From assembly GCA_027485285.1 (NCBI GenBank), contig JAIXRH010000009.1, positions 1-36,384 of the forward strand: a stretch of 36,384 nt of DNA. The letters are read 5' to 3'. Made by a program: the position numbers and the translations under genes. Shown in pieces: positions 24,613-32,936 of the stretch; the stretch's first letter is position 1; each line of letters begins with the position of its first letter. The stretch is from Comamonadaceae bacterium. Lineage in GTDB: Bacteria; Pseudomonadota; Gammaproteobacteria; Burkholderiales; Burkholderiaceae_C. Below the pieces are notes generated by a model. That model saw nothing but the letters and a program-made list of their open reading frames with translations, was not told the origin of the DNA and searched no databases.

Positions 24613-27348
24613 GGTGCTTGCAACGTGACCGGAATTATCCCCTCCTCTGTGCCTGATCTGAGTACTTATTCACGCTTCGTCCAGCGCCTGCGCCGTCGTT
24701 ATGCGAATGAGCTGCAGGTGTTGCCCGAGGGCGCGCCAGAGTGGGTCACGCTGCAGGCCTGTTTTGAAGCGCTGCGCCTCACCCACCCCTGCGCCGATGC
24801 CCTGCGCGTGTTGCGCCAGCTGGTGATGGAGCGTTTGGTGGTGCTGGACTGCGAACAAGGCGCTGACTTGAACGTGATCACCCGCGCCATGACCAAGCTG
24901 GGTGAATTCACCCTCGACATCGCTTTTCATGAAGCCCAGGCCCAACTCGACGCCAGCTACGGCATGCCCACCACCCCCAGCGGCACACGCGCCACGCTGT
25001 GGATCATTGGCATGGGCAAATTTGGCGCACGCGAATTGAATGTGTCCAGCGACATTGACCTGATTTATGTGTACGACGAAGACGGCGAGACCACCGGCTT
25101 GCCCGATGGACGCGGACGCATCAGCAACCACGACTACTTTGCCAAAGCGGTCAAACTGATTTACAGCTTGATCGGCGACACCACCGACCACGGCTTTGTG
25201 TTTCGCATGGACTTGGCCCTGCGCCCCAACGGCAACTCGGGGCCGAGTGTGGTGTCGCGCCAAGCACTGGAAGAATATTTTCTGGTGCAAGGCCGCGAGT
25301 GGGAGCGCTTCGCGTGGCTCAAAAGCCGCGTGGTCGCGCCTTTGAGCGCCAAAGCGAATGCGTTTGAGCTGCGCGACACCGTGCTGCCTTTTGTGTTTCG
25401 GCGTTATCTGGACTACCGCGTTTTTGAATCGCTGCGCAGCTTGCACCAGCAAATTCGCAAACACGCCAGCGCTCAGAGCGCAGGGCGACCCGAGCGTGCC
25501 AACGATGTCAAGCTGTCACGCGGTGGCATTCGAGAAATTGAGTTCATCGTGCAGCTGCTGCAAGTGGTGCGCGGCGGGCAGTTTCCCGAACTGCGCACAC
25601 GGCCCACGCTGGCGGCCTTGCCACGCTTGAGCCAAGCCAGCCTCATGCCCGCCGCCACCGCCGAGGCACTGGCCCAGGCCTATGTGTTTTTGCGCCAAGT
25701 CGAGCACCGCATTCAGTATTTGGACGACCAACAAACCCATGTGCTGCCCACCCACGACGAAGACTTGAATTGGCTGGCGTTGACCATGGGTTTTGGCGAG
25801 CGCTGCGATTTTTTAAGGCAACTGGATGCCCACCGCGAACTGGTGGCCCAAGAGTTTGACCGCTTGTTGGGCTTGGACGACAAAACACAGACCCAGCCCA
25901 GCGGCGACGGCAAAAGCAGCGCAGCGACCAGCGGGTATGTGGACCTGATCTCGCTGCTGCCCGACTTGAATGCGCGCCTGCGCGAGCGCGTGAAGCCCTG
26001 GTGCGAACAGCCCGTCATCCTTGCCCTGCGCGACGACAGCTTGCAGCGCCTGCTCAAGCTGTTGCAACGCACCAATGCGTGGATCGCAGACGGGCGCATC
26101 ACCGAAGAGGCGGCGGTGCGCTGGAGCGATTGGGTAGAACCGCTGCTGCGCCGCGAAAGCTACTTGGCCTTGTTGATTGAGCGCCCGCGTGTGCATGAGC
26201 AGCTCATGCGTTTGCTGGGTCTGGCGCGATGGCCCGCCAAGTATTTGCAACAACACCCCGGGGTGATTGACGAGCTGGCGGGTGATGCCTTGTTGGCCGA
26301 ACGCTTTGTGCCTGACGAGTTTGAACAAGAGCTGGAGCGCCGCTTGGCCTCTTTGCAATCCACCGGCCAAGCCGACGAAGAAACCTTGCTCAACCTGTTG
26401 CGCCGCGCCCACCACGCCGAGGTGTTTCGCACCTTGGCGCGTGACGTGGAAGGCCGCATCACGGTAGAGCAAGTGGCCGACGATCTCAGCGCCTTGGCCG
26501 ACAGCCTGTTGAAGATCACCAGCCGCTGGGTGTGGCAACACTTCAAGCAACGCCACCGCGACGCGCCGCAATTTGCCATCCTCGCCTACGGCAAATTGGG
26601 CGGCAAGGAGCTGGGCTACGGCAGCGACCTGGACATTGTGTTTGTGTACGAAGACGGGCATGAACGCGCAGGCGAAATCTACGCCGCCTATGTGCGCAAG
26701 CTGATCAACTGGCTGACCGTGAAAACCGGCGACGGCGATTTGTACGAGATTGACACCGCATTGCGACCCAACGGCAGCTCAGGTTTGCTGGTCTCCACCT
26801 TTGACGCCTACGCCGACTACCAAGGCCAACGTGGCGACAACACGGCGTGGACCTGGGAACACCAAGCCATGACGCGGGCACGCTTTTGCCTGGGCGCGAC
26901 CGATCTCAAAGCACGCTTTGACAGCGTGCGTGCCCAGGTGATCAACGCCAAACGCGACCTGGCTGCTTTGCGCCAAGAAATTGTGGCCATGCGTGACAAG
27001 ATGCGCAGCGCCCATCCTGTGAAGCCCCATTTGTTTGACGTCAAACACAGCCCGGGTGGCATGGTGGATGTGGAGTTTGCCGTGCAATTTTTGGTGCTGG
27101 CCCATGCACAACACCACCCATCGCTGTTGGCCAACGTGGGCAACATTGCGTTGTTACTGAACGCTGAGCGCGCAGGCTTGTTGGCCCCAGGGGTGGGCGA
27201 AGCAGCGGGCAGCGCTTACCGTGAACTGCGGCGCGTGCAACACCGGGCGCGTCTCGATGAGCAGCCGACCCAAGTGCCTGAAGCCGAGCTGGAAAAAGCG
27301 TGTGCCGCCATTCAGTTGCTTTGGCATGCCGTGTTCGGCGCACCTTGA
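24604..27348 (+). CDS. glnE: Bifunctional glutamine synthetase adenylyltransferase/deadenylase
   Basis: A 914-residue cytosolic enzyme that adds and removes AMP on glutamine synthetase in response to PII. Two nucleotidyltransferase domains are present: the N-terminal one with GMGKFGARELNVSSDIDLIYVY near residues 138-159, and the C-terminal one with AYGKLGGKELGYGSDLDIVFVY near 660-681. Linkers include HSPGGMVDVEFAVQF near residue 815 and its counterpart RGGIREIEFIVQ near 308. Both GS-D-x-D metal sites are intact. The ATG at 24604 has a GGGG run upstream; a GTG at 24649 is an alternative that would avoid overlap with yhdP. Homology to the family begins at about residue 22, so it does not decide. 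Its adjacency to yhdP is common in related genomes. Confidence 0.95.
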   Translation: MFHGACNVTGIIPSSVPDLSTYSRFVQRLRRRYANELQVLPEGAPEWVTLQACFEALRLTHPCADALRVLRQLVMERLVVLDCEQGADLNVITRAMTKLGEFTLDIAFHEAQAQLDASYGMPTTPSGTRATLWIIGMGKFGARELNVSSDIDLIYVYDEDGETTGLPDGRGRISNHDYFAKAVKLIYSLIGDTTDHGFVFRMDLALRPNGNSGPSVVSRQALEEYFLVQGREWERFAWLKSRVVAPLSAKANAFELRDTVLPFVFRRYLDYRVFESLRSLHQQIRKHASAQSAGRPERANDVKLSRGGIREIEFIVQLLQVVRGGQFPELRTRPTLAALPRLSQASLMPAATAEALAQAYVFLRQVEHRIQYLDDQQTHVLPTHDEDLNWLALTMGFGERCDFLRQLDAHRELVAQEFDRLLGLDDKTQTQPSGDGKSSAATSGYVDLISLLPDLNARLRERVKPWCEQPVILALRDDSLQRLLKLLQRTNAWIADGRITEEAAVRWSDWVEPLLRRESYLALLIERPRVHEQLMRLLGLARWPAKYLQQHPGVIDELAGDALLAERFVPDEFEQELERRLASLQSTGQADEETLLNLLRRAHHAEVFRTLARDVEGRITVEQVADDLSALADSLLKITSRWVWQHFKQRHRDAPQFAILAYGKLGGKELGYGSDLDIVFVYEDGHERAGEIYAAYVRKLINWLTVKTGDGDLYEIDTALRPNGSSGLLVSTFDAYADYQGQRGDNTAWTWEHQAMTRARFCLGATDLKARFDSVRAQVINAKRDLAALRQEIVAMRDKMRSAHPVKPHLFDVKHSPGGMVDVEFAVQFLVLAHAQHHPSLLANVGNIALLLNAERAGLLAPGVGEAAGSAYRELRRVQHRARLDEQPTQVPEAELEKACAAIQLLWHAVFGAP

Positions 27349-27365
27349 AACGCATGCGCGATCTG

Positions 27366-27394
27366 AAAAAACGAGGCGGCGCGCATTTAGCGCC
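27366..27394 (-). terminator. Possible terminator of rfaE2
   Basis: On the minus strand a GGCGC/GCGCC stem (27378-27382 with 27390-27394) is followed six bases later by six T (27366-27371). It lies in the gap between convergent glnE and rfaE2. The stem is short and the T run is offset, so support is moderate. Confidence 0.35.
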
Positions 27395-27415
27395 ACGCTG
27401 TTGGCGTCCGCTGCT

Positions 27416-27919
27416 TCAGCCTTGACGAATCTTCTTCACCAGCGCCGTGGTGGAGTAACCCTCGACAAACGGAATGGCTTGGGCGCGGCCACCGTAGCCC
27501 AGCACCACCTGCGTCTCCGCCAGCTGGCTCATGTCGTAATCACCGCCTTTGACCAACACATCGGGCCGCAGCTCGGTGATGAGCGCGAGCGGTGTGTCTT
27601 CGTCAAACCACGTCACCAAGCTGACCGACTCTAAAGCGGCCATCAAGGCCGCACGGTCCATCTCGTTGTTGAGGGGGCGGTCTGGGCCCTTGCCCAAGCG
27701 GCGTGCGGAGGCATCGCTGTTCAGGGCCACCACCAAACTGCCACCCAGGCTGCGGGCTTGCGCCAAATACGAGGCATGGCCACGGTGCAACACATCAAAC
27801 ACGCCATTGGTAAACACCACGGGGCCCAGCGCACGCAAGCCAGCCATGCATTGCACCGCGTCTTGGCGCGAGGCCAGTTTGGACAGAAAGACAGGGGGCA
27901 GCAGGGTGGTATCGGTCAT
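27416..27919 (-). CDS. rfaE2: D-glycero-beta-D-manno-heptose 1-phosphate adenylyltransferase
   Basis: A 167-residue cytosolic nucleotidyltransferase that makes ADP-heptose precursor for the lipopolysaccharide inner core. The cytidylyltransferase fold is evident from VVFTNGVFDVLHRGHASYL near residues 34-52 with the HxGH motif, ALNSDASARRLGKGPDRP near 65-82, and the late DVLVKGGDYD near 128-137. It corresponds to the C-terminal half of bifunctional HldE; here the kinase half is not fused and not nearby, as in many betaproteobacteria. It lies 35 bases downstream of the litR-like gene on the same strand and may share its transcript. Confidence 0.93.
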   Translation of the reverse strand: MTDTTLLPPVFLSKLASRQDAVQCMAGLRALGPVVFTNGVFDVLHRGHASYLAQARSLGGSLVVALNSDASARRLGKGPDRPLNNEMDRAALMAALESVSLVTWFDEDTPLALITELRPDVLVKGGDYDMSQLAETQVVLGYGGRAQAIPFVEGYSTTALVKKIRQG

Positions 27920-27954
27920 GGTCCAGCCATTCTAGGCGGCACGCCCCCAGCACC

Positions 27955-28941
27955 TCAGGCCAGCAAGCCTGGCGCTGGCGGGTTGGCCACTGGTTTGGGT
28001 GAGCGGCGGTGTTGGCTGACAGCGTCTGAAATGGCTGCCAGATCGTGCAACACCCTCACGCCCTCGATGTGCCGCCGACGCAACGCAGGCGCGCTGCCAC
28101 CGGCCCAGATGGCCACCTCATTTGGCAACAGGGCTTTCAACTCGGCCAAGCCATCCACCACATGGTTGGGGTTCATGTTGGCGCTGAAGCTCAACGCCAC
28201 CACCTCCACCTTATGGGCCGCTGCCGCTTGTGCAATGTCGCGCACTGGGGTTTGGGTTCCTAAAGAGAGGCAGCGGCAGCCCTGCAAAGCCAACACACTT
28301 TCAACCATCAGCAAACCCAAACCATGGGCCTCTTGCGGAAAGGTCGTCAACAGCACTTTGGGTCCTGCACCCTGCGCCACTCTTGGAATGGCCGAGATGG
28401 CTTGGCGCATCAAGGTGCCCACACACTCGGTGTACAGGTGCTCTTGGTGCACCGCCAAATCGCCTTGGGCCCAAAACTCCCCCACCCAATGGGTGAGAGG
28501 CGACACCACTTCCGTCACAAAACCTTGCAAGCCAAGCGTTGACAAGGCTTGGTGCAAGGCCACACGAATGCCCTCGTCATCTTGTGACTGCAACAGGGTC
28601 AGGTAGCGCTGCAACTCGGCGGGCACTTGCTTCGCTGTTATCACTTGGGTGGGGTGTGCCGCCTGCACACCAGCCGCGCCTCGGCTCAGTTGCTGCAACA
28701 CCGCCAGGGGTTGTGACACCACACGCCCTGGGCGGTGGCCTTGGTCCATCAACCGTTTGATGACGCGCAGCTGTTCGACCTGCGCCATGGGGTAAGTGCG
28801 CTCGTCGTTGGCATCACGCCCGGGTGTGGGGAAACCATAGCGGCGCTCCCACACGCGCAAGGTGTCTTTGCCAATGCCTGTGTCGCGTTCGACGGCTGCA
28901 ATTGACAGCGTCATGTGTGCGTGTTCTTCACGTGAGTTCAT
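27955..28941 (-). CDS. litR: MerR-family B12-binding light-responsive regulator (LitR/CarH type)
   Basis: A 328-residue DNA-binding regulator. The MerR-type helix-turn-helix (about residues 11-80) has the hallmark LRVWERRYGFPTP. A helical region and a cobalamin-binding Rossmann region (about 195-308) follow. Two signatures of adenosylcobalamin photoreceptors are intact: W157-x9-E167-H168, which caps the upper face of B12, and E204-x-H206-x-x-G209, which supplies the lower axial His. Known CarH/LitR proteins repress as tetramers in the dark and release DNA when light breaks the Co-C bond. It is divergent from the gpx-flavoprotein-cfa operon across about 100 bp. A shorter start at 28914 is possible. 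Light control is inferred from the motifs, not proven. Confidence 0.85.
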   Translation of the reverse strand: MNSREEHAHMTLSIAAVERDTGIGKDTLRVWERRYGFPTPGRDANDERTYPMAQVEQLRVIKRLMDQGHRPGRVVSQPLAVLQQLSRGAAGVQAAHPTQVITAKQVPAELQRYLTLLQSQDDEGIRVALHQALSTLGLQGFVTEVVSPLTHWVGEFWAQGDLAVHQEHLYTECVGTLMRQAISAIPRVAQGAGPKVLLTTFPQEAHGLGLLMVESVLALQGCRCLSLGTQTPVRDIAQAAAAHKVEVVALSFSANMNPNHVVDGLAELKALLPNEVAIWAGGSAPALRRRHIEGVRVLHDLAAISDAVSQHRRSPKPVANPPAPGLLA

Positions 28942-28960
28942 TGATAGGAATCCCCGTCAT

Positions 28961-29000
28961 TGATCGTGGAGAATGTTTCCGTCCAAGACAGTTTGTCTGG
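28961..29000. promoter_or_regulatory. Candidate operator and promoter between litR and the lipid-oxidation operon
   Basis: The intergenic region holds an inverted repeat AGACA-GTT-TGTCT (28986-28998), flanked by CC and GG and offset by one base. Just upstream, TGATCG (28961-28966), a 17-base spacer and CAAGAC (28984-28989) resemble the TGATC...TAAGA pattern I recall for RpoE-ChrR type promoters. A start near 28996 would leave room for the AGAAGGG ribosome site (29028-29034). Both are pattern readings only. Confidence 0.35.
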
Positions 29001-29044
29001 AGTTTGACATGATCGACCTGCTTCTAAAGAAGGGCTTTCCCGTG

Positions 29045-29641
29045 ATGTACCGTTTCGTATTCGTTTTGTTCGGCTTGTTTTTGGGGCTTGGCTCCGCACA
29101 CAGTGCAACAGAAAGCGCCGCCACTTCGGCCAATTGCCCACGCGTGTTGCAACACACGGTGGCGCGTCTGCAAGATGAAAAACCACAAGCGCTTTGCCAA
29201 TACGCCGGCCAAGTGGTGGTGGTGGTCAACACCGCTAGTTTTTGCGGCTTCACGCCGCAGTACAAAGGCTTGGAAGCCTTGCACGCCAAATACAAAGACC
29301 GTGGCTTGGTGGTGTTGGGCTTTCCCAGCAACGACTTCTCCCAAGAGCCCGACAGCAACGCCAAGATTGCCGACTTTTGCGACAACACCTTTGGCGTGAA
29401 GTTCCCCATGTTTGTGAAAACCACGGTGCGTGGGTCGGAGGCATCGCCCTTGTTCAAGCAACTGGCAGAACAAACTGGCACAGCGCCGAAGTGGAATTTT
29501 TACAAATACATCATCAGCCGCGACGGCAAAGCCATCAAGAGCTTCAGCAGCATGACCGGCCCCCAAGACAAGAGTTTTGTGCAAGAGATTGAAAAGCAAT
29601 TGGCAGACAAACAGATGCCTACCAAAGGCGCTGCGCTATGA
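29045..29641 (+). CDS. Exported glutathione peroxidase-like protein
   Basis: A 198-residue thiol peroxidase that should reduce lipid or organic peroxides in the periplasm. A Sec signal peptide is clear (MYRFVFVLFGLFLGLGSAHS-A), which with AGAAGGG at 29028-29034 selects ATG 29045 over upstream in-frame starts. The core shows the peroxidatic Cys67 in NTASFCGFT and Trp150-Asn151 in WNFYKY. The usual Gln of the catalytic tetrad (FPCNQF in the family) is Asp97 here (FPSNDF). Cys111 may serve as a resolving partner. It is the first gene of the operon facing litR, and its stop overlaps the next start (ATGA). With its neighbours it fits removal of peroxidised fatty acids. Confidence 0.88.
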   Translation: MYRFVFVLFGLFLGLGSAHSATESAATSANCPRVLQHTVARLQDEKPQALCQYAGQVVVVVNTASFCGFTPQYKGLEALHAKYKDRGLVVLGFPSNDFSQEPDSNAKIADFCDNTFGVKFPMFVKTTVRGSEASPLFKQLAEQTGTAPKWNFYKYIISRDGKAIKSFSSMTGPQDKSFVQEIEKQLADKQMPTKGAAL

Positions 29642-30930
29642 AGCCACGCATCGCCATTGTGGGCTCGGGCATTTCGGGCCTGTCTGCCGCGCACCATTTG
29701 CACGGCAAGGCCGAGGTCACCTTGTTTGAGGCGGGTGACTATTTTGGCGGCCACACCCACACGGTAGATGTGACCTTGCCCACCGCCACAGGCCTACAGA
29801 CGCACGGCGTGGACACCGGTTTTTTGGTTTACAACGAGCGAACATACCCTGGCTTGATTGCTTTGTTTGAAGCCTTGCACGTGACCACCGCCAAGTCGGA
29901 CATGTCGTTTTCAGTGCAAGTGCCCCACAAAAACGGCAAAAGCGCTTTGGAATGGAACGGCGCCAACCTCAACACCGTGTTTGCCCAGCGCCGCAATTTG
30001 TTCAAGCCCAGCTTTTTGCGCATGTTGCGTGATGTGGTGCGCTTCAACACCCTCGCCACCGAGTTGGCCGAGCGCAACCAAGACGAGGAGCTGGCACAAC
30101 CTTTGAGCGGCTTTTTGTTCTCGCACAAGTTCAGCGACGTGTTTCGCGATTGGTATTTGTTGCCCATGCTCGGCTGCATTTGGAGTTGCCCCACCGACCA
30201 AATGCTGAAGTTTCCTGTGGCCACCATGATTCGGTTTTGCCACAACCACGGCCTGATCCAAGTCAACAACCGGCCACAGTGGTACACGGTGGCTGGCGGC
30301 GCACGCCACTACGTCGAGAAGATTTTGGCAAACGTGCCAGACCAACGTTTGAACACGCCGGTGCTGCGCATCGCGCGCGACGCCCACAGCGTGACACTGC
30401 AAACACACCAAGGCTCTGAACGGTTTGACCAAGTGATTTTGGCCACCCACGCCGACCAATCGCTGGCCATGTTGGCCGAACCCACGGCTCAAGAACACGC
30501 CACCTTGAGCGCCATTCGCTACCACCCCAACCGCGCCGTGCTGCACACCGACACGTCGGTGATGCCCCAGAAAAAGCTCGCTTGGGCCGCGTGGAACTAC
30601 GAACGTGCCGCGCACAGCAACACCGAGTCGGCCCGTGTGTGCTTGCACTACTGGCTCAACCTGTTGCAACCGCTGCCGTTCACGCAAAACGTGATCGTCT
30701 CGCTCAACCCCTTGCACGAGATTGACCCCGCACACATCCTGGGCGAATACGACTACGCCCACCCCGTGTTTGACTTGGCCGCCATCCAAGCCCAAACCCA
30801 AATGCCACAACTCCAAGGCCAGCACCACACCTGGTTTGCCGGTGCGTGGATGGGCTACGGTTTTCATGAAGACGGTTTCAAGGCTGGGCGCAACGCCGCC
30901 CAAAGCCTGCTCGCCAGCTTGGCCCAATGA
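29638..30930 (+). CDS. FAD-dependent amine oxidase-like protein
   Basis: A 430-residue flavoprotein. The N-terminal Rossmann fold opens RIAIVGSGISGLSAAHHL (G9-x-G11-x-x-G14), followed by Glu32 in FEAGDYFGGHTHTV, the ribose-binding Glu and the GG of the amine-oxidase superfamily. Near the C-terminus FAGAWMGYGFHEDGFKAGRNAA is the typical FAD-closing motif. Members of this group are usually annotated as amine oxidase or NAD/FAD-dependent oxidoreductase and are found beside DUF1365 and cyclopropane-synthase-like genes. They are likely fatty-acyl oxidoreductases rather than true amine oxidases. It overlaps gpx upstream and the DUF1365 gene downstream by 4 bases each. The substrate is not known. 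Confidence 0.88.
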   Translation: MKPRIAIVGSGISGLSAAHHLHGKAEVTLFEAGDYFGGHTHTVDVTLPTATGLQTHGVDTGFLVYNERTYPGLIALFEALHVTTAKSDMSFSVQVPHKNGKSALEWNGANLNTVFAQRRNLFKPSFLRMLRDVVRFNTLATELAERNQDEELAQPLSGFLFSHKFSDVFRDWYLLPMLGCIWSCPTDQMLKFPVATMIRFCHNHGLIQVNNRPQWYTVAGGARHYVEKILANVPDQRLNTPVLRIARDAHSVTLQTHQGSERFDQVILATHADQSLAMLAEPTAQEHATLSAIRYHPNRAVLHTDTSVMPQKKLAWAAWNYERAAHSNTESARVCLHYWLNLLQPLPFTQNVIVSLNPLHEIDPAHILGEYDYAHPVFDLAAIQAQTQMPQLQGQHHTWFAGAWMGYGFHEDGFKAGRNAAQSLLASLAQ

Positions 30931-31691
30931 ACCCCATGACGCAAGCCATGATTGGTTTTGGGCAAGTGCGCCACACGCGATTGCGGCCCACGCCGCACGC
31001 GTTCCACTACAGCACTTTCTTTTTGATGCTGCCCATGCGCACACTGCAGACCACTGGCGATGCAGCGCTGCCCATCAACCGCGCGGGGGCCATCAGCTTT
31101 CATGATGTCGACCACGGCGATGGCCGCAGCACGCAAGACGGTGGCGCACTCGGATGGCTAGACGAGGTGCTGCACCAACACGGCATCGATGACGCCACGG
31201 GCGAAGTCTGGCTGCACTGCTACCCGCGCGTGCTGGGCTACACCTTCAAGCCCGTGAGCTTTTGGTATTGCCACGCCGCAGACCACACACTGCGAGCCAT
31301 CGTGGTGGAGGTGAACAACACCTTTGGTGAGCGCCATTGCTATTTGTTAGACCGCCCGCAGTTCGGCGTGGAGCAACGCGCCAGCAAGGTGTTTCATGTG
31401 TCACCGTTTTGTGCGGTGCAGGGCGACTACCGCTTTCGCTTCATGCGCACAGCAGACCACACCGTCGCCCGTGTGGACCACGACGATGCGAACGGCCCCT
31501 TGATTGAAACCAGCGTGAGCGGCCAACTCAAGCCCATCACCCCCGCCGAGTTGCGCCACGCTTTGTGGGGTTACCCACTGATGACTTTGATGGTGATGGC
31601 GCGCATCCATTGGCAAGCCTTGAAGCTGTGGCTCAAGCGCGTGCCGTTTTTTTCCAAACCCGCACCTCCGCAAGATTTTGTGACCCGTTGA
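30927..31691 (+). CDS. DUF1365 family protein
   Basis: A 254-residue protein of the DUF1365 family. It shows the family opening GFGQVRHTRLRPTPHAFHYSTFFLMLPM (about residues 10-37), YPRVLGYTFKPVSFWYCH near 100-117, VVEVNNTFGERHCYLL near 124-139, KVFHVSPFC near 150 and the C-terminal ARIHWQALKLWLKRVPFF. No catalytic motif is established for the family. It always seems to travel with the flavoprotein and cyclopropane-synthase-like genes, which suggests a role in the same fatty acid modification. The ATGA overlap with the preceding gene implies coupled translation; a second ATG at 30936 is possible. Confidence 0.88.
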   Translation: MNPMTQAMIGFGQVRHTRLRPTPHAFHYSTFFLMLPMRTLQTTGDAALPINRAGAISFHDVDHGDGRSTQDGGALGWLDEVLHQHGIDDATGEVWLHCYPRVLGYTFKPVSFWYCHAADHTLRAIVVEVNNTFGERHCYLLDRPQFGVEQRASKVFHVSPFCAVQGDYRFRFMRTADHTVARVDHDDANGPLIETSVSGQLKPITPAELRHALWGYPLMTLMVMARIHWQALKLWLKRVPFFSKPAPPQDFVTR

Positions 31692-31706
31692 TGTTGAGAC
31701 CTGCCC

Positions 31707-32936
31707 ATGAATAGCACCACCTCCACCCGCTCCACCCAAGCAGAGCCCATGCCCGCAGCCGCACGCCGCGTGCTGAGCCTGCTGCAACGCTTGCAACACG
31801 GCACGCTGCATGTGCAGTGGCCCGATGGCCGCGTGGAGCAATTTGGTTCAGCGCCCGCGTCGGGCAAGTCGCTCAACGCCACCTTGCATTTGCACAGCTA
31901 CGCGCCACTCACACAAGCGCTGAAGTCGGGCGACATTGGTTTTGCCGAAAGCTACATCGCGGGTGAATGGACCACCAACAATTTGTCTGAGCTGCTTCAA
32001 CTCTTGCTGGCCAACCGCCGCGACATGGACGCGCTGATTTTTGGCAGCTGGCTGGGCCGCTTGTATTACCGCGTGCGCCACCTGTTGCATCGCAACACGC
32101 GCAGCAACAGCAAGAAAAACATCCACGCGCATTACGACTTGGGCAACGCGTTTTACGAGCTGTGGCTAGACCCCACGATGAACTACTCATCGGCTTGGTT
32201 TGACAACGACCGATCCAAACCCATGGCCGAAGCGCAAACCGCCAAAGTACGCCGCGCCCTGCGCATGGTGGACGCCAAAGCGGGTGACCGCATTCTTGAA
32301 ATCGGCTGCGGCTGGGGCGCTTTGGCCGAACTGGGCGGCACAGAGTTTGGCGCACACATGAACGGCGTGACCCTGAGCCACGAACAGCTGGCCTTTGCCA
32401 ACCAGCGCATGCAGCGCTTGGGTTTGGAGAGCACCAGCAACCTGCGCTTGCAAGATTACCGCGACATTGACGATGGCCCGTATGACGCCATTTGCTCCAT
32501 CGAAATGTTGGAAGCTGTGGGCCAAGAATATTGGGCCACATATTTTGAGAGCGTGGCGCGCTTGCTCAAATCCGGCGGCAAAGCGTGCATTCAAACCATC
32601 GTCATTGATGACGCGCTGTTTGACCGCTATGTGAAGAGCACCGACTTCATTCAGCAATACATCTTCCCCGGCGGCTGCTTGCCTTGCCCGCGAGAATTCC
32701 GTGCGCACGCCGAACGCGCAGGCTTGAACGTGGTGGACGAGTTGGCCTTTGGTTTGGACTACGCCGAAACGCTGCGCCGCTGGCGTCACCAATTCATGGC
32801 CGACAAGACGCAGGTGTTGCAGCTGGGCTTTGACGAGCGCTTCATGCGCATTTGGGAGTTCTACTTGGCTTACTGCGAAGCCGCATTTGATCAGCACAGC
32901 ACCGACGTGGTGCAGTTCACCTTGGTCAAACCATGA
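31707..32936 (+). CDS. Cyclopropane-fatty-acid-synthase-like methyltransferase
   Basis: A 409-residue S-adenosylmethionine-dependent enzyme that would transfer a methyl or methylene group to unsaturated acyl chains of membrane phospholipids. The N-terminal lipid-binding region runs to about residue 125. The catalytic part begins HYDLGNAFYELWLDPTMNYSSAWF (142-165), with the SAM loop ILEIGCGWG at 196-204 and SIEMLEAVG near 265. The C-terminal FPGGCLPCPREF and the RRWRHQF region follow. The WLDPTMNYS form differs slightly from the classical Cfa DPxMxYSCAYF in lacking the Cys. It could make cyclopropane acids or, like related proteins linked to singlet-oxygen response, a methylated furan-acid precursor. 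It overlaps the next gene by 4 bases. Confidence 0.9.
   Translation: MNSTTSTRSTQAEPMPAAARRVLSLLQRLQHGTLHVQWPDGRVEQFGSAPASGKSLNATLHLHSYAPLTQALKSGDIGFAESYIAGEWTTNNLSELLQLLLANRRDMDALIFGSWLGRLYYRVRHLLHRNTRSNSKKNIHAHYDLGNAFYELWLDPTMNYSSAWFDNDRSKPMAEAQTAKVRRALRMVDAKAGDRILEIGCGWGALAELGGTEFGAHMNGVTLSHEQLAFANQRMQRLGLESTSNLRLQDYRDIDDGPYDAICSIEMLEAVGQEYWATYFESVARLLKSGGKACIQTIVIDDALFDRYVKSTDFIQQYIFPGGCLPCPREFRAHAERAGLNVVDELAFGLDYAETLRRWRHQFMADKTQVLQLGFDERFMRIWEFYLAYCEAAFDQHSTDVVQFTLVKP

Noticed and set aside
29004-29009. Perfect TTGACA as a -35 for the gpx operon
   Set aside because: Any matching -10 would coincide with the ribosome site at 29028-29034 and put the start too close to ATG 29045.
29911-31044. 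Minus-strand open frame of 377 codons over the flavoprotein gene
   Set aside because: Shadow of a well-supported flavoprotein; no motif of its own.
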